Positions 25,005-34,366 are shown, numbered from the stretch's first letter. The stretch is 64,000 bases of DNA from Ruegeria faecimaris (GCF_900182615.1 NZ_FXTE01000004.1:124001-188000), one strand, 5' to 3'. The notes: generated by a model not told the origin, from the letters alone. Numbers and translations are program-made.

Positions 25005-25886
25005 ATGCGAAATCTGGACATCACCACTCTCCGCTCCTTTGTGGCAGTTGCCGATCAGGGTGGCGTGACGCGGGCAGCCGGTTTCCTGCACCTGACACAA
25101 TCTGCCGTATCGATGCAGCTAAAGCGGTTGGAGGAGCTTTTAGGTCTGGAGCTGCTGGACCGAAGTGGCAGAACCATCGCGCTGACAGCGTCGGGAGAAC
25201 AGCTTTTGGCCTATGCCAGACGCATGATCTCGTTGAATGACGAGGTGATGTCCAAGCTGACGGATCAGGCCTATGAGGGCGAGGTCGTTCTTGGTGTGCC
25301 GCATGATATCGTCTATCCGGCGATTCCCCGGGTGCTGCAGCGATTCAACGCGGATTTCCCACGCGTCCGTGTGCAGCTTATCTCCTCCTATTCGCTGCAA
25401 CTGAAGGATATGTTTAAGCGCGGAGACTGCGATTTGATCCTAACGACCGAGGCGACAGTGGGGCAGGGGGCCGAGACGATTGCCGAGCTTCCTTTGCGCT
25501 GGATTGGTGCGCCGGGCGGGTCTGCCTGGCGAAAACGCCCCATTCCGCTAGCGCTTGGGCGTCGGTGTCTGTTCAGGCCGCAGGTCATTGCTGCGCTGGA
25601 TGCGGCTGGAATTCCCTGGGAGCTTTCGGTGGAAACCGAAAACGACCGTACTATCGAGGCAACGGTCAGCGCCGATTTGGCGGTTCATGCCATGCTCGAA
25701 GGGACAGAGGCCGCACATCTTGCCCAGATCGATTCGGGTGGCGTCCTGCCCGAGCTTCCTGCGCATATGATAAATCTGTATGGCGGCGAAACTGGCCGCG
25801 GGGCCGTGGTTGAGGCGTTGGCGACGCTGGTGCGCCAGAACTTTCGTTTGCTTGGGGGGGTGCCGCTCAAAGCCGTTGTCGGTTGA
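25005..25886 (+). CDS. LysR family transcriptional regulator
   Basis: A 293-residue regulator. The N-terminal winged helix-turn-helix is clear: LDITTLRSFVAVADQGGVTR, AAGFLHLTQSAVSMQLKRLE, GLELLDRSGRTIALTASGEQ. The periplasmic-binding-like effector domain follows. AAGGA stands 9 bases before the ATG at 25005; a GTG at 24999 is an alternative. It is divergent from DUF1127 and convergent with the quinone oxidoreductase gene (7 bp apart). The target is unknown; the divergent DUF1127 gene is the usual first guess. Confidence 0.88.
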   Translation: MRNLDITTLRSFVAVADQGGVTRAAGFLHLTQSAVSMQLKRLEELLGLELLDRSGRTIALTASGEQLLAYARRMISLNDEVMSKLTDQAYEGEVVLGVPHDIVYPAIPRVLQRFNADFPRVRVQLISSYSLQLKDMFKRGDCDLILTTEATVGQGAETIAELPLRWIGAPGGSAWRKRPIPLALGRRCLFRPQVIAALDAAGIPWELSVETENDRTIEATVSADLAVHAMLEGTEAAHLAQIDSGGVLPELPAHMINLYGGETGRGAVVEALATLVRQNFRLLGGVPLKAVVG

Positions 25887-25893
25887 TCATCCC

Positions 25894-26850
25894 TTAAGGG
25901 GTTATGACAACTTTCCCGGTGGCGGTCCTGTCGCGCAGCATGGCCAGTCCGCGTTCGGCTTCGGACAGGGGCAGGACATGGCTGATATGCGGTTTGATGC
26001 GGCCCTCGCTATGCCAGCGAAACAGCGTTTCAAAGCTGTCCGTCACAATCTGAGGTCGAAACTTCAAGTAGCCGCCGATGTAGAGCCCGATGACTGTCAG
26101 GTTCTTGACCAGTAGGTGGTTGGCCGGAATTTGCGGCACCTCACCGCCCGCAAAGCCAATGGGCAGGATGCGACCTTCGGGGTTGGTCGCGCGAAAGGCG
26201 GCTTTAAACACATCGCCACCGATCGCGTCATATACGACATCCGCGCCTCCCAATGCCTGGACACGGGCGCGGAGATCTTCGGATGCGTCGATCAGATGAT
26301 CGGCCCCGGCCTTCTGTGCCACCTTGAGTTTCTCACTGCCGCGCGCCTGCGCAATAACCGTGGCGCCCATAAGCTTGCCGATCTCTACCGCCGTCAGGCC
26401 GACGCCACCTGCCGCACCGGTCACCAAAAGGGTTTCGCCGGGCCTGAGCCGCGCACGATGATCCAAGGCAATATGACTGGTGCCATATGTGATCTGAATT
26501 GCGGCGGCGTCTTCAAAGCTCATAGAGTCAGGGATTGCGATTGCACGATCGGCGTCGAACACTCCGAATTCAGCGAGGCCACCCTGGCCGGAATAGACAG
26601 CGACACGGTCACCCGGGTTCAGGTGGCGTACATTGTTTCCAATTTCGCGAACAATCCCTGCGACTTCCATGCCCAAGGAAAAGGGCGCCACCGGGGTGTC
26701 CTGATACGTCCCCTTCTGCATAAGGAGATCCGCAAAATTCAAACCGCAGGCTTTGATTTGAATGCAGACCTGGCTGTCGCCGGGTTCTGGCAGGTCAATA
26801 TTGCAAAGCTGGGCCTTGGCCCCGTTGGTCTGGATATGAAACGCCAGCAT
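25894..26850 (-). CDS. NADPH:quinone oxidoreductase-like medium-chain reductase
   Basis: A zinc-free medium-chain dehydrogenase/reductase of 318 residues. The N-terminal GroES-like part includes ACGLNFADLLMQKGTYQ and LGMEVAGIVREIG, typical of quinone oxidoreductases (QOR). The nucleotide-binding fold has VTGAAGGVGLTAVEIGKLMG. GRILPIGFAGGEVPQIPANH is the QOR-type C-terminal strand. The zinc ligands of alcohol dehydrogenases are absent. Probable one-electron reduction of quinones or an enoyl substrate; the true substrate is unknown. Confidence 0.88.
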   Translation of the reverse strand: MLAFHIQTNGAKAQLCNIDLPEPGDSQVCIQIKACGLNFADLLMQKGTYQDTPVAPFSLGMEVAGIVREIGNNVRHLNPGDRVAVYSGQGGLAEFGVFDADRAIAIPDSMSFEDAAAIQITYGTSHIALDHRARLRPGETLLVTGAAGGVGLTAVEIGKLMGATVIAQARGSEKLKVAQKAGADHLIDASEDLRARVQALGGADVVYDAIGGDVFKAAFRATNPEGRILPIGFAGGEVPQIPANHLLVKNLTVIGLYIGGYLKFRPQIVTDSFETLFRWHSEGRIKPHISHVLPLSEAERGLAMLRDRTATGKVVITP

Positions 26851-27189
26851 GATTTGGCTCCGTCTTTTCGGGCATAGGTCAGTGCTGTCGTGGTCTTGTC
26901 AATCTGTTACCCTGCTGAAGACCCCGTTAATCCGGTGTTGATCAGGTGATTGTTTTCAGATCGGAATCAACGTGTGCGCGGTATTCACAACACAACTATA
27001 AACCATTGTTTGTGGAATCAGATTCAACCTTCTTGAAAAAAGCGCCAAAAAACGTAATAGTGCGCTATGGTGCTGATTTGGGGGGCATGTTCCAAATTAG
27101 GGAGTGGTTAAGTCGGGCTCGCTAATGTTGCGGTAACAAAGCATGTTGCGAACCCGTTTCAGTTGTGTGTGTAAGGGAGGATAGTACCA
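26851..27189 (+). promoter_or_regulatory. 339-bp intergenic region; candidate promoter at 27033-27060
   Basis: AT-rich stretch between two genes pointing away from each other. TTGAAA (27033) and TAATAG (27055), 16 bases apart, would start transcription near 27067, leaving a leader of about 120 nt before the XRE gene. The leader is rich in G runs but I see no riboswitch or hairpin with a T run. Nothing else is assigned here. Confidence 0.35.
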
Positions 27190-27561
27190 ATGACCCATCA
27201 CGTCGATGTCCATGTGGGCAAACGCGTCAGGCATCGCCGCTGGCTGATTGGCATGACCCAACAGCAGTTGGCACAGCAAGTTGGTATCAAGTTTCAGCAA
27301 ATCCAGAAATATGAAACCGGTGCCAATCGAATCAGCGCGTCTCGTCTTTGGGACATTGCCGAGGCATTGGATGTTCCGGTCAGTTTCTTCTTTGAAGGCC
27401 TGGAAGAGGTCGAGAAAGGAAGCTCGGATAAGAAATCGGTTCCTGCAGACCTTATGGGCGACAAAGAAGCCCTGGATCTCGTCCGCTCTTACTATGCCAT
27501 ACCGGAAAACCAGCGTCGCCGCCTGTTCGAGCTTGCGCGCGTTCTGAGTGATGTTGCCTGA
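27190..27561 (+). CDS. XRE family transcriptional regulator
   Basis: A 123-residue DNA-binding protein. Residues 9-62 form a Cro/C1 helix-turn-helix: GKRVRHRRWLIGMTQQQLAQ, VGIKFQQIQKYETGANRISA, RLWDIAEALDVPVSFFFEG. The C-terminal half (DLVRSYYAIPENQRRRLFEL) is a short helical module. Highly similar small regulators occur across Rhodobacterales. A GGGAGGATAG site precedes the ATG. The HisN-like gene begins 44 bp downstream, so the two are probably co-expressed. Target unknown. Confidence 0.9.
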   Translation: MTHHVDVHVGKRVRHRRWLIGMTQQQLAQQVGIKFQQIQKYETGANRISASRLWDIAEALDVPVSFFFEGLEEVEKGSSDKKSVPADLMGDKEALDLVRSYYAIPENQRRRLFELARVLSDVA

Positions 27562-27605
27562 TTTCACGGGTTGACTCTGATCCTGACGAAACGCACGGGT
27601 AGCGT

Positions 27606-28397
27606 ATGGATAAGATGTCGCTGAGTGATCTTGAAGTAGCTGAAGAAATGGCCGACGCGGCGCGTGCGGCCATTCTTCCTTTTTTCAGGCAGTCTAATCT
27701 TGAGACTTCGAATAAGCTGGATCAGGGATTTGATCCGGTCACTGTCGCCGACCGCGCAGCCGAAAAAGCCATGCGCGCGGTTTTAGCCCGACATCGGCCC
27801 CAAGATGGAATATTTGGCGAGGAATATGGGCAGCACGAGGGGCAAAGTGGCCGCACCTGGGTTCTGGATCCGATCGACGGCACCCGAGGGTTTATCAGCG
27901 GGACACCGACATGGGGGGTTCTGATTGCGCTTAGCACGCAGGACGGGCCAACCATGGGGATCATCGACCAGCCGTATATCGGGGAACGCTTCATCGGCTC
28001 GGCGGATATCGCGCGAAGCCATGGTCCTACGGGCGATATGTCCCTGAAGACCCGTTCAACACCTTCTCTGGACCAGGCGATTCTGTTCACGACCTTCCCC
28101 GAGGTCGGCGCGTCGGAAGATCGTGCCGGGTTTGAGGCTGTGTCACAGCACGTACGCCTGACCCGCTATGGAATGGATTGCTATGCTTATGCTCTGCTTG
28201 CAGCGGGTCAGGTGGATTTGGTGATCGAAGCAGGTCTGAACGCCTATGACATTCAGGCGCCAATCGCCGTGATTCATGCGGCTGGCGGTATCGTCACAGA
28301 CTGGCAAGGCGGCCCCGCCCATAATGGCGGTCGGGCTCTGGCGGCGGCAAACCCGCAGATCCACGCGGCGGCGCTGGAAATCCTGCGCAACTTCTAA
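27606..28397 (+). CDS. Inositol-monophosphatase family phosphatase, HisN-like
   Basis: A Mg-dependent phosphomonoesterase of 263 residues. Metal motifs are GEEYG (Glu72), and LDPIDGTRGFISG (Asp88, Asp91). AYALLAAGQVDLVIEAGLNAYDIQAP near the C-terminus is the second conserved site, with DIQAP rather than DWLAP or the DVAA of inositol phosphatases; this is typical of the histidinol-phosphatase (HisN) branch. In alphaproteobacteria this branch supplies the last phosphatase of histidine synthesis. No other his gene is nearby, so the assignment to histidinol phosphate is a family inference. Confidence 0.8.
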   Translation: MDKMSLSDLEVAEEMADAARAAILPFFRQSNLETSNKLDQGFDPVTVADRAAEKAMRAVLARHRPQDGIFGEEYGQHEGQSGRTWVLDPIDGTRGFISGTPTWGVLIALSTQDGPTMGIIDQPYIGERFIGSADIARSHGPTGDMSLKTRSTPSLDQAILFTTFPEVGASEDRAGFEAVSQHVRLTRYGMDCYAYALLAAGQVDLVIEAGLNAYDIQAPIAVIHAAGGIVTDWQGGPAHNGGRALAAANPQIHAAALEILRNF

Positions 28398-28511
28398 AAA
28401 CTGTTGCGGCGGACTGGCGGGCCGATTAGCCTTAATCCGGCTGGTTCTTGTGCCCGTTTTCCGCCAGCTTTTGCACTCCATGCATGAAACGGGCGATGCA
28501 AGGAGAGCAAG

Positions 28512-29846
28512 ATGACTGATATCCTCATCAAAAATGTAGACACGATCCTGACCATGGATGACCAGCGCCGAGAACTTTCTGGCGCGGATATTCTGATCCG
28601 AGATGGACAGATTGAACAGATCGGCCATGGGTTGCAGGCGAGCGCTGAGATCCATGATGCAAGCGGATGTGTGGTTACGCCCGGCCTCGTGAACACGCAC
28701 CACCATCTGTACCAGACCCTGACCCGCGCCGTTCCTGGCGGACAGGATGCGCTTTTGTTCGGATGGCTGAAAACGCTCTATCCGATCTGGTCGCGATTTG
28801 GCCCCGAAGAGATGTTCGTATCCGCCCAGATCGGTTTAGCCGAGCTGGCGTTGACGGGATGCACGCTCAGTTCCGACCACTTGTATCTATATCCGAACGG
28901 TGCGCGTCTGGATGACACCATTGCTGCGGCTGCCGAGGTTGGCCTGCGGTTCCACCCAACACGTGGCGCTATGAGTATTGGTGAAAGCGATGGTGGCTTG
29001 CCGCCGGATTCACTGGTCGAGGCCGAAGCAGCTATTCTCGAAGACATGATGCGTGTGGTCGACGCCTTTCATGACCCGTCAGAGGGTGCAATGTGTCGGG
29101 TCGGGCTGGCCCCGTGTTCGCCGTTCTCGGTCAGTCGCGATTTGATGCGGGACACGGCCATTCTGGCCCGCGACAAGGGCGTCATGCTGCATACCCATCT
29201 GGCCGAGAATGACGAGGATATCGCCTATTCGCAGGAACAATTCGGCTGCCGCCCCGGTCAATATGCCGAGGATTTGGGCTGGACCGGCTCAGATGTCTGG
29301 CACGCCCATTGCGTGAAACTGGACGGGGCAGAGATTGATCTGTTTGCACGGTCCCGCACAGGCGTGGCGCACTGTCCCTGTTCGAACTGCCGGTTGGGCT
29401 CGGGGATTGCCCCTGTACGGTCGATGCGAGATCGCGGCGTGCCTGTGGGTCTGGGCGTCGATGGGTCGGCCAGTAATGACAGCGGCAATCTGATCCTCGA
29501 GGCGCGGCAGGCTATGTTGTTGCAGCGCGTCGCAAGCGGTGCCGATGCCATGTCCTCTCGCGAGGCGCTTGAAATTGCCACGCGGGGTGGGGCGGATGTC
29601 TTGAACCGACCTGATTGCGGCCGTCTGGCTATCGGTAAGCGTGCCGATATAGCCATTTGGGATACGCGCGGCATCGAAAGCGCGGGCAGTTGGGATCCGG
29701 CAGCCCTGTTGCTTGCCGGTCCGACTAGGGTAAAGCACCTGTTTGTCGAAGGCCGTCAGATCGTGCGGGACGGGCAGATCGCAACGCTGGATCTGCCCCG
29801 GGTGATTGAACGGCAGAACCGATTGGCCCTTGCCTTGCAATCCTAG
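28512..29846 (+). CDS. 8-oxoguanine deaminase-like amidohydrolase (AtzB/TrzN-related)
   Basis: Zinc amidohydrolase of 444 residues in the ATZ/TRZ group. The metal residues are in NTHHHLYQTL (His63, His65), LHTHLAENDED, and GLGVDGSASND (metal Asp). WLKTLYPIWSRFGPEE and HCPCSNCRLGSGIAPVR are typical of the subgroup annotated as 8-oxoguanine deaminase or hydroxyatrazine hydrolase. A second, different amidohydrolase (guanine deaminase) is convergent and overlaps by 4 bp, which supports a purine substrate. An AGGAG site lies 6 bases before the ATG. Exact substrate to be shown. Confidence 0.82.
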   Translation: MTDILIKNVDTILTMDDQRRELSGADILIRDGQIEQIGHGLQASAEIHDASGCVVTPGLVNTHHHLYQTLTRAVPGGQDALLFGWLKTLYPIWSRFGPEEMFVSAQIGLAELALTGCTLSSDHLYLYPNGARLDDTIAAAAEVGLRFHPTRGAMSIGESDGGLPPDSLVEAEAAILEDMMRVVDAFHDPSEGAMCRVGLAPCSPFSVSRDLMRDTAILARDKGVMLHTHLAENDEDIAYSQEQFGCRPGQYAEDLGWTGSDVWHAHCVKLDGAEIDLFARSRTGVAHCPCSNCRLGSGIAPVRSMRDRGVPVGLGVDGSASNDSGNLILEARQAMLLQRVASGADAMSSREALEIATRGGADVLNRPDCGRLAIGKRADIAIWDTRGIESAGSWDPAALLLAGPTRVKHLFVEGRQIVRDGQIATLDLPRVIERQNRLALALQS

Positions 29847-31138
29847 GTCCTGACAGGTTGACCTGCGATCCAAACCTCGGCAATCGCCCTGTCATCGCCC
29901 ATCATGATGGTGGGAAAGATGGCCTCCCACAAATCATCGGCGCAGGCCTCGCGTTGCGCGATGGCCGGGGTTGAGGCGAGATCGAGCACGATCAGGTCGG
30001 CCTCCATTCCCGGGGCGATATTGCCGATGCTGTCATCCAGCCTCAGCGTTCGGGCCGACCCTACGGTGCCCAGCCACAGCAGTTGCGCGGCGTGCAGCGG
30101 CGTTCCGCGCAGTTGTCCGATCTCATAGGCCGATGCCATCGTGCGCAGCATCGAGAAACTTGAACCGCCACCAGTATCCGTTGCCAGACCAACCCGGTGT
30201 CCGTCGCGCATCAACCCTGCCATGTCGAACAGGCCTGACCCGATAAAGGTGTTTGAGGTCGGACAATGGATCAACGCAGCGTCGACCTGACGCAGTCGGT
30301 CGCGTTCACGTGCCTCAAGGTGGATGACGTGGCCATACAGGCCGTTGGGACCAAGCAGGCCGAACTTTTCATAGGTGTCCAGATAATCGCGGGCGTCGGG
30401 GAACAGGTCGCGTACCCAGGCAATTTCATCAGTCTGTTCGCTGAGATGGGTTTGCATCAGGCAATGGGGATGCTCTGCCCATAATGCGCCCATGGCCTCT
30501 AGCTGTTCGGGTGTGGAGGTGGGTGAGAAACGCGGCGTAATCGCATAGGACAGGCGGTCGATCCCGTGCCATTTCTCAAGCAAAGTCTGGGATTGGTCAT
30601 AGGCAGTTTGCACGGTATCTCTCAGGCCATCGGGTGCGTTGCGATCCATGCAGGTTTTGCCCGCAACCACACGTTGACCGCGTTGTTTGGCCGCAAGGAA
30701 AAAGGCATCAACACTCTCGGGATGGATGGTGCAATAGCTGCACATCGTGGTGGTGCCGTGTGCCGCTGTCAGGTCCAGATACCGGTTGGCAATCTCAGAG
30801 GCATAGGCTGCATCCCCGAATTTCATCTCTTCGGGGAAGGTATAGGTGTTCAGCCAGTCGATCAGGCGTTTGCCCCAACTGGCGATCATGGCGGTCTGCG
30901 GATAATGCACATGCGCATCAACAAATCCTGCAAGGATCACGTGCTGACCATGATCCACGACTTTTGCCTCGGGGTGGGCATTGTGCAGACTGTCGGCATC
31001 CGATACGCTGGAAATCCGACCGTTTTCGATCAGAACCGCTTCGCTGATTTTGACAGCCTCGGTCGGTTCGCCCTCGAACGGGGTGCCAGTGAAACTCAGG
31101 ACACGCCCTTTCAGCAGCGTTTTTTGCGCCATACTCAT
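29843..31138 (-). CDS. guaD: Guanine deaminase
   Basis: Converts guanine to xanthine and ammonia. It has 431 residues, the GuaD length. Motifs: GFVDAHVHYPQTAMIASWGK (HxH of the zinc site plus the family-specific YPQ), MQTHLSEQTDEIAWV (His), GHVIHLEARERD (His) and GLATDTGGGSSFSM (Asp). The start could be either of two Met codons six bases apart (31138 or 31132). Its 3' end overlaps the 8-oxoguanine-deaminase-like gene on the other strand. Xanthine dehydrogenase genes, common neighbours, are not here. Confidence 0.93.
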   Translation of the reverse strand: MSMAQKTLLKGRVLSFTGTPFEGEPTEAVKISEAVLIENGRISSVSDADSLHNAHPEAKVVDHGQHVILAGFVDAHVHYPQTAMIASWGKRLIDWLNTYTFPEEMKFGDAAYASEIANRYLDLTAAHGTTTMCSYCTIHPESVDAFFLAAKQRGQRVVAGKTCMDRNAPDGLRDTVQTAYDQSQTLLEKWHGIDRLSYAITPRFSPTSTPEQLEAMGALWAEHPHCLMQTHLSEQTDEIAWVRDLFPDARDYLDTYEKFGLLGPNGLYGHVIHLEARERDRLRQVDAALIHCPTSNTFIGSGLFDMAGLMRDGHRVGLATDTGGGSSFSMLRTMASAYEIGQLRGTPLHAAQLLWLGTVGSARTLRLDDSIGNIAPGMEADLIVLDLASTPAIAQREACADDLWEAIFPTIMMGDDRAIAEVWIAGQPVRT

Positions 31139-31272
31139 TCATCTCCGCCTGTCTGGGACTGCGAAACAGCATAGGGGCAGGAAAGTTGTCGGTAAATCGG
31201 CGCATTGTCATTGTTTTCCGGTAGCTGCTTCTTCTATTTAGGGGCCAATGGGCGAACAGAGCGGGGGCAGAT

Positions 31273-32667
31273 ATGACAACAGGTATTAACGAACCCGTAA
31301 GTGAGCCGACTTCTGATGATGACGCTTATGCACTGGATCGTCGAACGGTAGCATCCATTCTGTATGCAGTTGATGTTGATGACCGCGACAAGCTGGTCGA
31401 ATTGATGGACCCGCTGCACGCTGCCGACATCGCCGACCTTCTGGAACAGATCAACCCCTATGACCGCGCCCGGTTGATCCGTCTGTATGACAAAGAGTTC
31501 GACGGCGATATTCTGTCTGAACTGGACGAAGGTGTCAGGGAAGAAGTTATTGAAGTCCTGCGTCCCGATGTTCTGGCGGATGCCGTACGCGACATGGAAA
31601 GCGACGATGTCGTCGATCTGCTGGAAGACCTTGAAGAGCCGCAGCAAGAAGCCATCCTGGGTGCGCTGGAGGATTCCGAACGGATCGCGGCCGAACAGGC
31701 GTTATCCTACCCGGAAAACTCGGCCGGACGGCTTATGCAACGCGAAGTCGTCATGGCGCCCGAGCATTGGACAGTTGGGCAGGCCATTGACTTTATGCGT
31801 GCCAATGACGGACTGCCAGAACAATTCTACCATTTGGTTCTTGTTGATCCGCGGTTGAAGCCAACAGCACAGGTAACACTGGGCAAACTCATGGCCACCC
31901 GGCGCGAGGTGCCTCTGCACGAAATTGCCGAAGAAGAGTTCTATACCATTCCCGTCGATCAGGATGAAGAGGACGTGGCCTATGCGTTCAATCAGTACCA
32001 CCTGATCTCGGCCCCAGTGGTGGATGGTGACGGACGGCTTGTTGGTGTGATCACCATTGATGACGCGATGGTGGTGCTGGATGAGGAATACGAAGAGGAT
32101 ATGTTGCGCCTAGCCGGTGTCAGCAACGAAAGCTCGCTGTCCGACAGTGTGGCCGCGACCAGCAGGCGACGCCTGCCATGGTTGGCGGTAAACCTGTGTA
32201 CTTCGATCTGCGCCTCGCTGGTGATTTCCCAGTTCGAGGCGGCGATTGATCAGTTGGTGGCGTTGGCCATTCTGATGCCGATTGTGGCCTCGATGGGGGG
32301 CAATGCGGGGACACAATCGCTGACCGTCGCAGTGCGAGCCCTGGCAACGCGCGACCTGACAGGTGCGAACGTAATGCGGGTGATCCGACGGGAACTGCTG
32401 GTGGGCATGTTGAACGGGCTGTGTTTTGCCACCGTTCTGGGCGTGGTGGGAATGTATTGGTTCGGCTCGCCGTTGCTGGGTGTCGTGATTGGCTCCGCTC
32501 TGGTCGTGAACATGGTGATCGCAGGCTTTGCAGGTACGGTAGTACCGGTCGTGCTAGACCGGATGGGTATTGACCCGGCGCTGGCGTCAGGAACCTTTGT
32601 GACGACAACGACGGATGTCATGGGATTCTTTATCTTTCTTGGGCTTGCCAGCGTGGTGCTATTGTGA
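31273..32667 (+). CDS. mgtE: Magnesium transporter MgtE
   Basis: Mg2+-gated channel of 464 residues. The N-terminal superhelical domain holds repeats such as DLLEQINPYDRARLIRLYD, followed by tandem CBS domains (DLPE-type NDGLPEQFYHLVLVD, and YHLISAPVVDGDGRLVGVIT), then five membrane helices. PIVASMGGNAGTQSLTV is the conserved pore segment. The last helix is VMGFFIFLGLASVVLL. Its stop overlaps the next gene by 4 bp (GTGA), so the two are coupled. I see no Mg-sensing leader in the 134 bp upstream. Confidence 0.95.
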   Translation: MTTGINEPVSEPTSDDDAYALDRRTVASILYAVDVDDRDKLVELMDPLHAADIADLLEQINPYDRARLIRLYDKEFDGDILSELDEGVREEVIEVLRPDVLADAVRDMESDDVVDLLEDLEEPQQEAILGALEDSERIAAEQALSYPENSAGRLMQREVVMAPEHWTVGQAIDFMRANDGLPEQFYHLVLVDPRLKPTAQVTLGKLMATRREVPLHEIAEEEFYTIPVDQDEEDVAYAFNQYHLISAPVVDGDGRLVGVITIDDAMVVLDEEYEEDMLRLAGVSNESSLSDSVAATSRRRLPWLAVNLCTSICASLVISQFEAAIDQLVALAILMPIVASMGGNAGTQSLTVAVRALATRDLTGANVMRVIRRELLVGMLNGLCFATVLGVVGMYWFGSPLLGVVIGSALVVNMVIAGFAGTVVPVVLDRMGIDPALASGTFVTTTTDVMGFFIFLGLASVVLL

Positions 32668-33221
32668 CCGATCTGACCGAAATCAAAGCTGCCGCGCGCA
32701 AGGCGGCCTTTGCCCGGCGCAAATCTGCGTTTGATGCAAATCCGCCCGGTGCCGCCGGGCGACTGTCTGAAATTCTGGCCGGGCACCGCGGAGTACCCCT
32801 GTCGGGTTATATGCCCATCCGGACCGAGAGTGACCCGCTGCCCGCCATGGCCGAGGCGTCCGCTTATGGCCCGGTTGGTGTGCCGGTTATTCAGGCGGCC
32901 GGGCAGCCGTTGAAATTCTCTCGCTGGACGCCCGAAGGCAGGCTGAAGGATGGTCCGTTTGGCGCCAAAGTGCCCGAGGTCGATGACTATTTCGATCCCG
33001 AAATTCTAATCGTTCCGCTGGTGGCATTCGATGCAAATGGGGGGCGTCTGGGTTATGGGGGCGGGTTCTATGACCGGACATTGGAAGGGCTGCGCGCGAA
33101 ACGCCCGACTCTGGCCATCGGTTTTGCCTTCGATGCGCAAGAAGCAGACGGGCTGCCGCTGGAATCGACGGATCAGCCGCTTGATATGGTAGTAACTGAA
33201 AGCCGTGTGTTGACCTTTTAA
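32664..33221 (+). CDS. 5-formyltetrahydrofolate cyclo-ligase
   Basis: ATP-dependent enzyme that converts 5-formyl-THF to 5,10-methenyl-THF, 185 residues. The signature GYGGGFYDR is at residues 130-138, preceded by DILIVP-type EILIVPLVAFDANGGRLG; GYMPIRTESDP lies in the N-terminal half. The start is a GTG overlapping the mgtE stop. E. coli ygfA (fau) is the comparable gene. Confidence 0.93.
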   Translation: MTDLTEIKAAARKAAFARRKSAFDANPPGAAGRLSEILAGHRGVPLSGYMPIRTESDPLPAMAEASAYGPVGVPVIQAAGQPLKFSRWTPEGRLKDGPFGAKVPEVDDYFDPEILIVPLVAFDANGGRLGYGGGFYDRTLEGLRAKRPTLAIGFAFDAQEADGLPLESTDQPLDMVVTESRVLTF

Positions 33222-33229
33222 CGAAGGTA

Positions 33230-33463
33230 TCAGCCCTGGTTTTTAGCGCGAAAATATTCCCAGGCATTTTTTTCGGTGCCATCAGGCAATATGCACACGC
33301 CGGTCTGGCCATTCTCTCCGTCCCGAATTTCATACCGCCCACCGCTGTCGATGCAATAGATGGCCGAGGGGTTTGGCAGCTGTGGGTTTGAGTTGACCGC
33401 TTGCTCTTCCGAGCAGGCAGCAAGCGTGGCACAGACACCAAAGGTCAGACCGATCCGAAACAT
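33230..33463 (-). CDS. DUF333 lipoprotein
   Basis: Exported lipoprotein of 77 residues. Signal MFRIGLTFGVCATLAAC with the lipid Cys at 17. The mature region contains PNPSAIYCIDSGGRYEIRDG and CILPDGTEKNAWEYFR, the DUF333 pattern (NPAsxyC...GG....G...C.....CeeW). Some members are called hemolysin-like or inhibitors of secreted factors; function unknown. It is convergent with the cyclo-ligase gene. Confidence 0.85.
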   Translation of the reverse strand: MFRIGLTFGVCATLAACSEEQAVNSNPQLPNPSAIYCIDSGGRYEIRDGENGQTGVCILPDGTEKNAWEYFRAKNQG

Positions 33464-33550
33464 AAAGAATCTCCTAAATAAAGAGTTTTGCCGTTCATTG
33501 GGTCAGCTTAACGGCTTGTACTTGCGAATTGCCACACTTAGACGGTTTCT

Positions 33551-34366
33551 ATGAGGATACTTTTTCTGGGTGACGTTATGGGCCGCGCTGGACGCGCGGC
33601 TGTTCAGCAACATCTGCCACGTCTGCGCGACGAATGGCGGCTGGATTTCGTGGTGATCAATGGTGAGAATGCCTCGAACGGAATGGGTTTGACCGGGGAT
33701 CATGCCAAGCTGCTGTTAGATGCAGGGGCGGATTGTCTGACGCTGGGCGACCACGCTTTCGACCAGAAGGACATGTTGCAATTCATTGAGAGCGAACCGC
33801 GCATTGTGCGCCCCGTTAACTTTGCTAAGGGTGCTCCGGGGCGCGGGCATCGTCTCTATACCGCCCCTGGCGGGCGCAAGGTTCTGGTTGTACAGGTGCT
33901 TGGGCAGGTCTTTATGAAGCGGCCCTTCGATGATCCGTTCTCGGCCATCGAGCCAATTCTGAAGTCACACCCGCGCGGCGGTCAGGCGCAGGCGATCATC
34001 GTTGATATGCATTGCGAGGCCACATCCGAAAAGATGGCGATGGGGCATTATTGCGACAAGCGCGCCAGCCTCGTGGTTGGAACCCATACGCATGTTCCAA
34101 CCGCGGATGCGCAGATCCTTCCGGGGGGAACAGCCTATCTGACCGATGCCGGGATGTGCGGGGATTACGATTCTGTCATTGGTATGGAAAAGCTAGAACC
34201 GATGCGCCGGTTCATCACCGGGATGCCCAAGGCGCGGTTTACGCCTGCAAATGGCGAAGCAACGCTAAGCGGTGTGTTCGTGGAAACCGATGATCGCAAT
34301 GGTCAGGCAAAATCCGTGCAAATGGTGCGCGTTGGGGGTCGCTTGCAACAAGCCGGGCCGCAATAG
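33551..34366 (+). CDS. TIGR00282 family metallophosphoesterase (YmdB-like)
   Basis: A 271-residue binuclear-metal phosphodiesterase. Metal motifs are FLGDVMGRAGR (Asp8), INGENASNG (Glu39, Asn40), GDHAFD (Asp, His), VDMHCEATSEK and GTHTHVPTADAQIL. YmdB of Bacillus is a 2',3'- or 3',5'-cyclic nucleotide phosphodiesterase acting on cAMP or RNA turnover. It could therefore degrade the product of the cyclase encoded at 15,197, but there is no operon link. It stands alone between two unrelated genes. Confidence 0.92.
   Translation: MRILFLGDVMGRAGRAAVQQHLPRLRDEWRLDFVVINGENASNGMGLTGDHAKLLLDAGADCLTLGDHAFDQKDMLQFIESEPRIVRPVNFAKGAPGRGHRLYTAPGGRKVLVVQVLGQVFMKRPFDDPFSAIEPILKSHPRGGQAQAIIVDMHCEATSEKMAMGHYCDKRASLVVGTHTHVPTADAQILPGGTAYLTDAGMCGDYDSVIGMEKLEPMRRFITGMPKARFTPANGEATLSGVFVETDDRNGQAKSVQMVRVGGRLQQAGPQ

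Noticed and set aside
31139-31272. Magnesium riboswitch (ykoK or mgtA type) before mgtE
   Set aside because: The leader is short and I find none of the conserved helices or loops of these elements.
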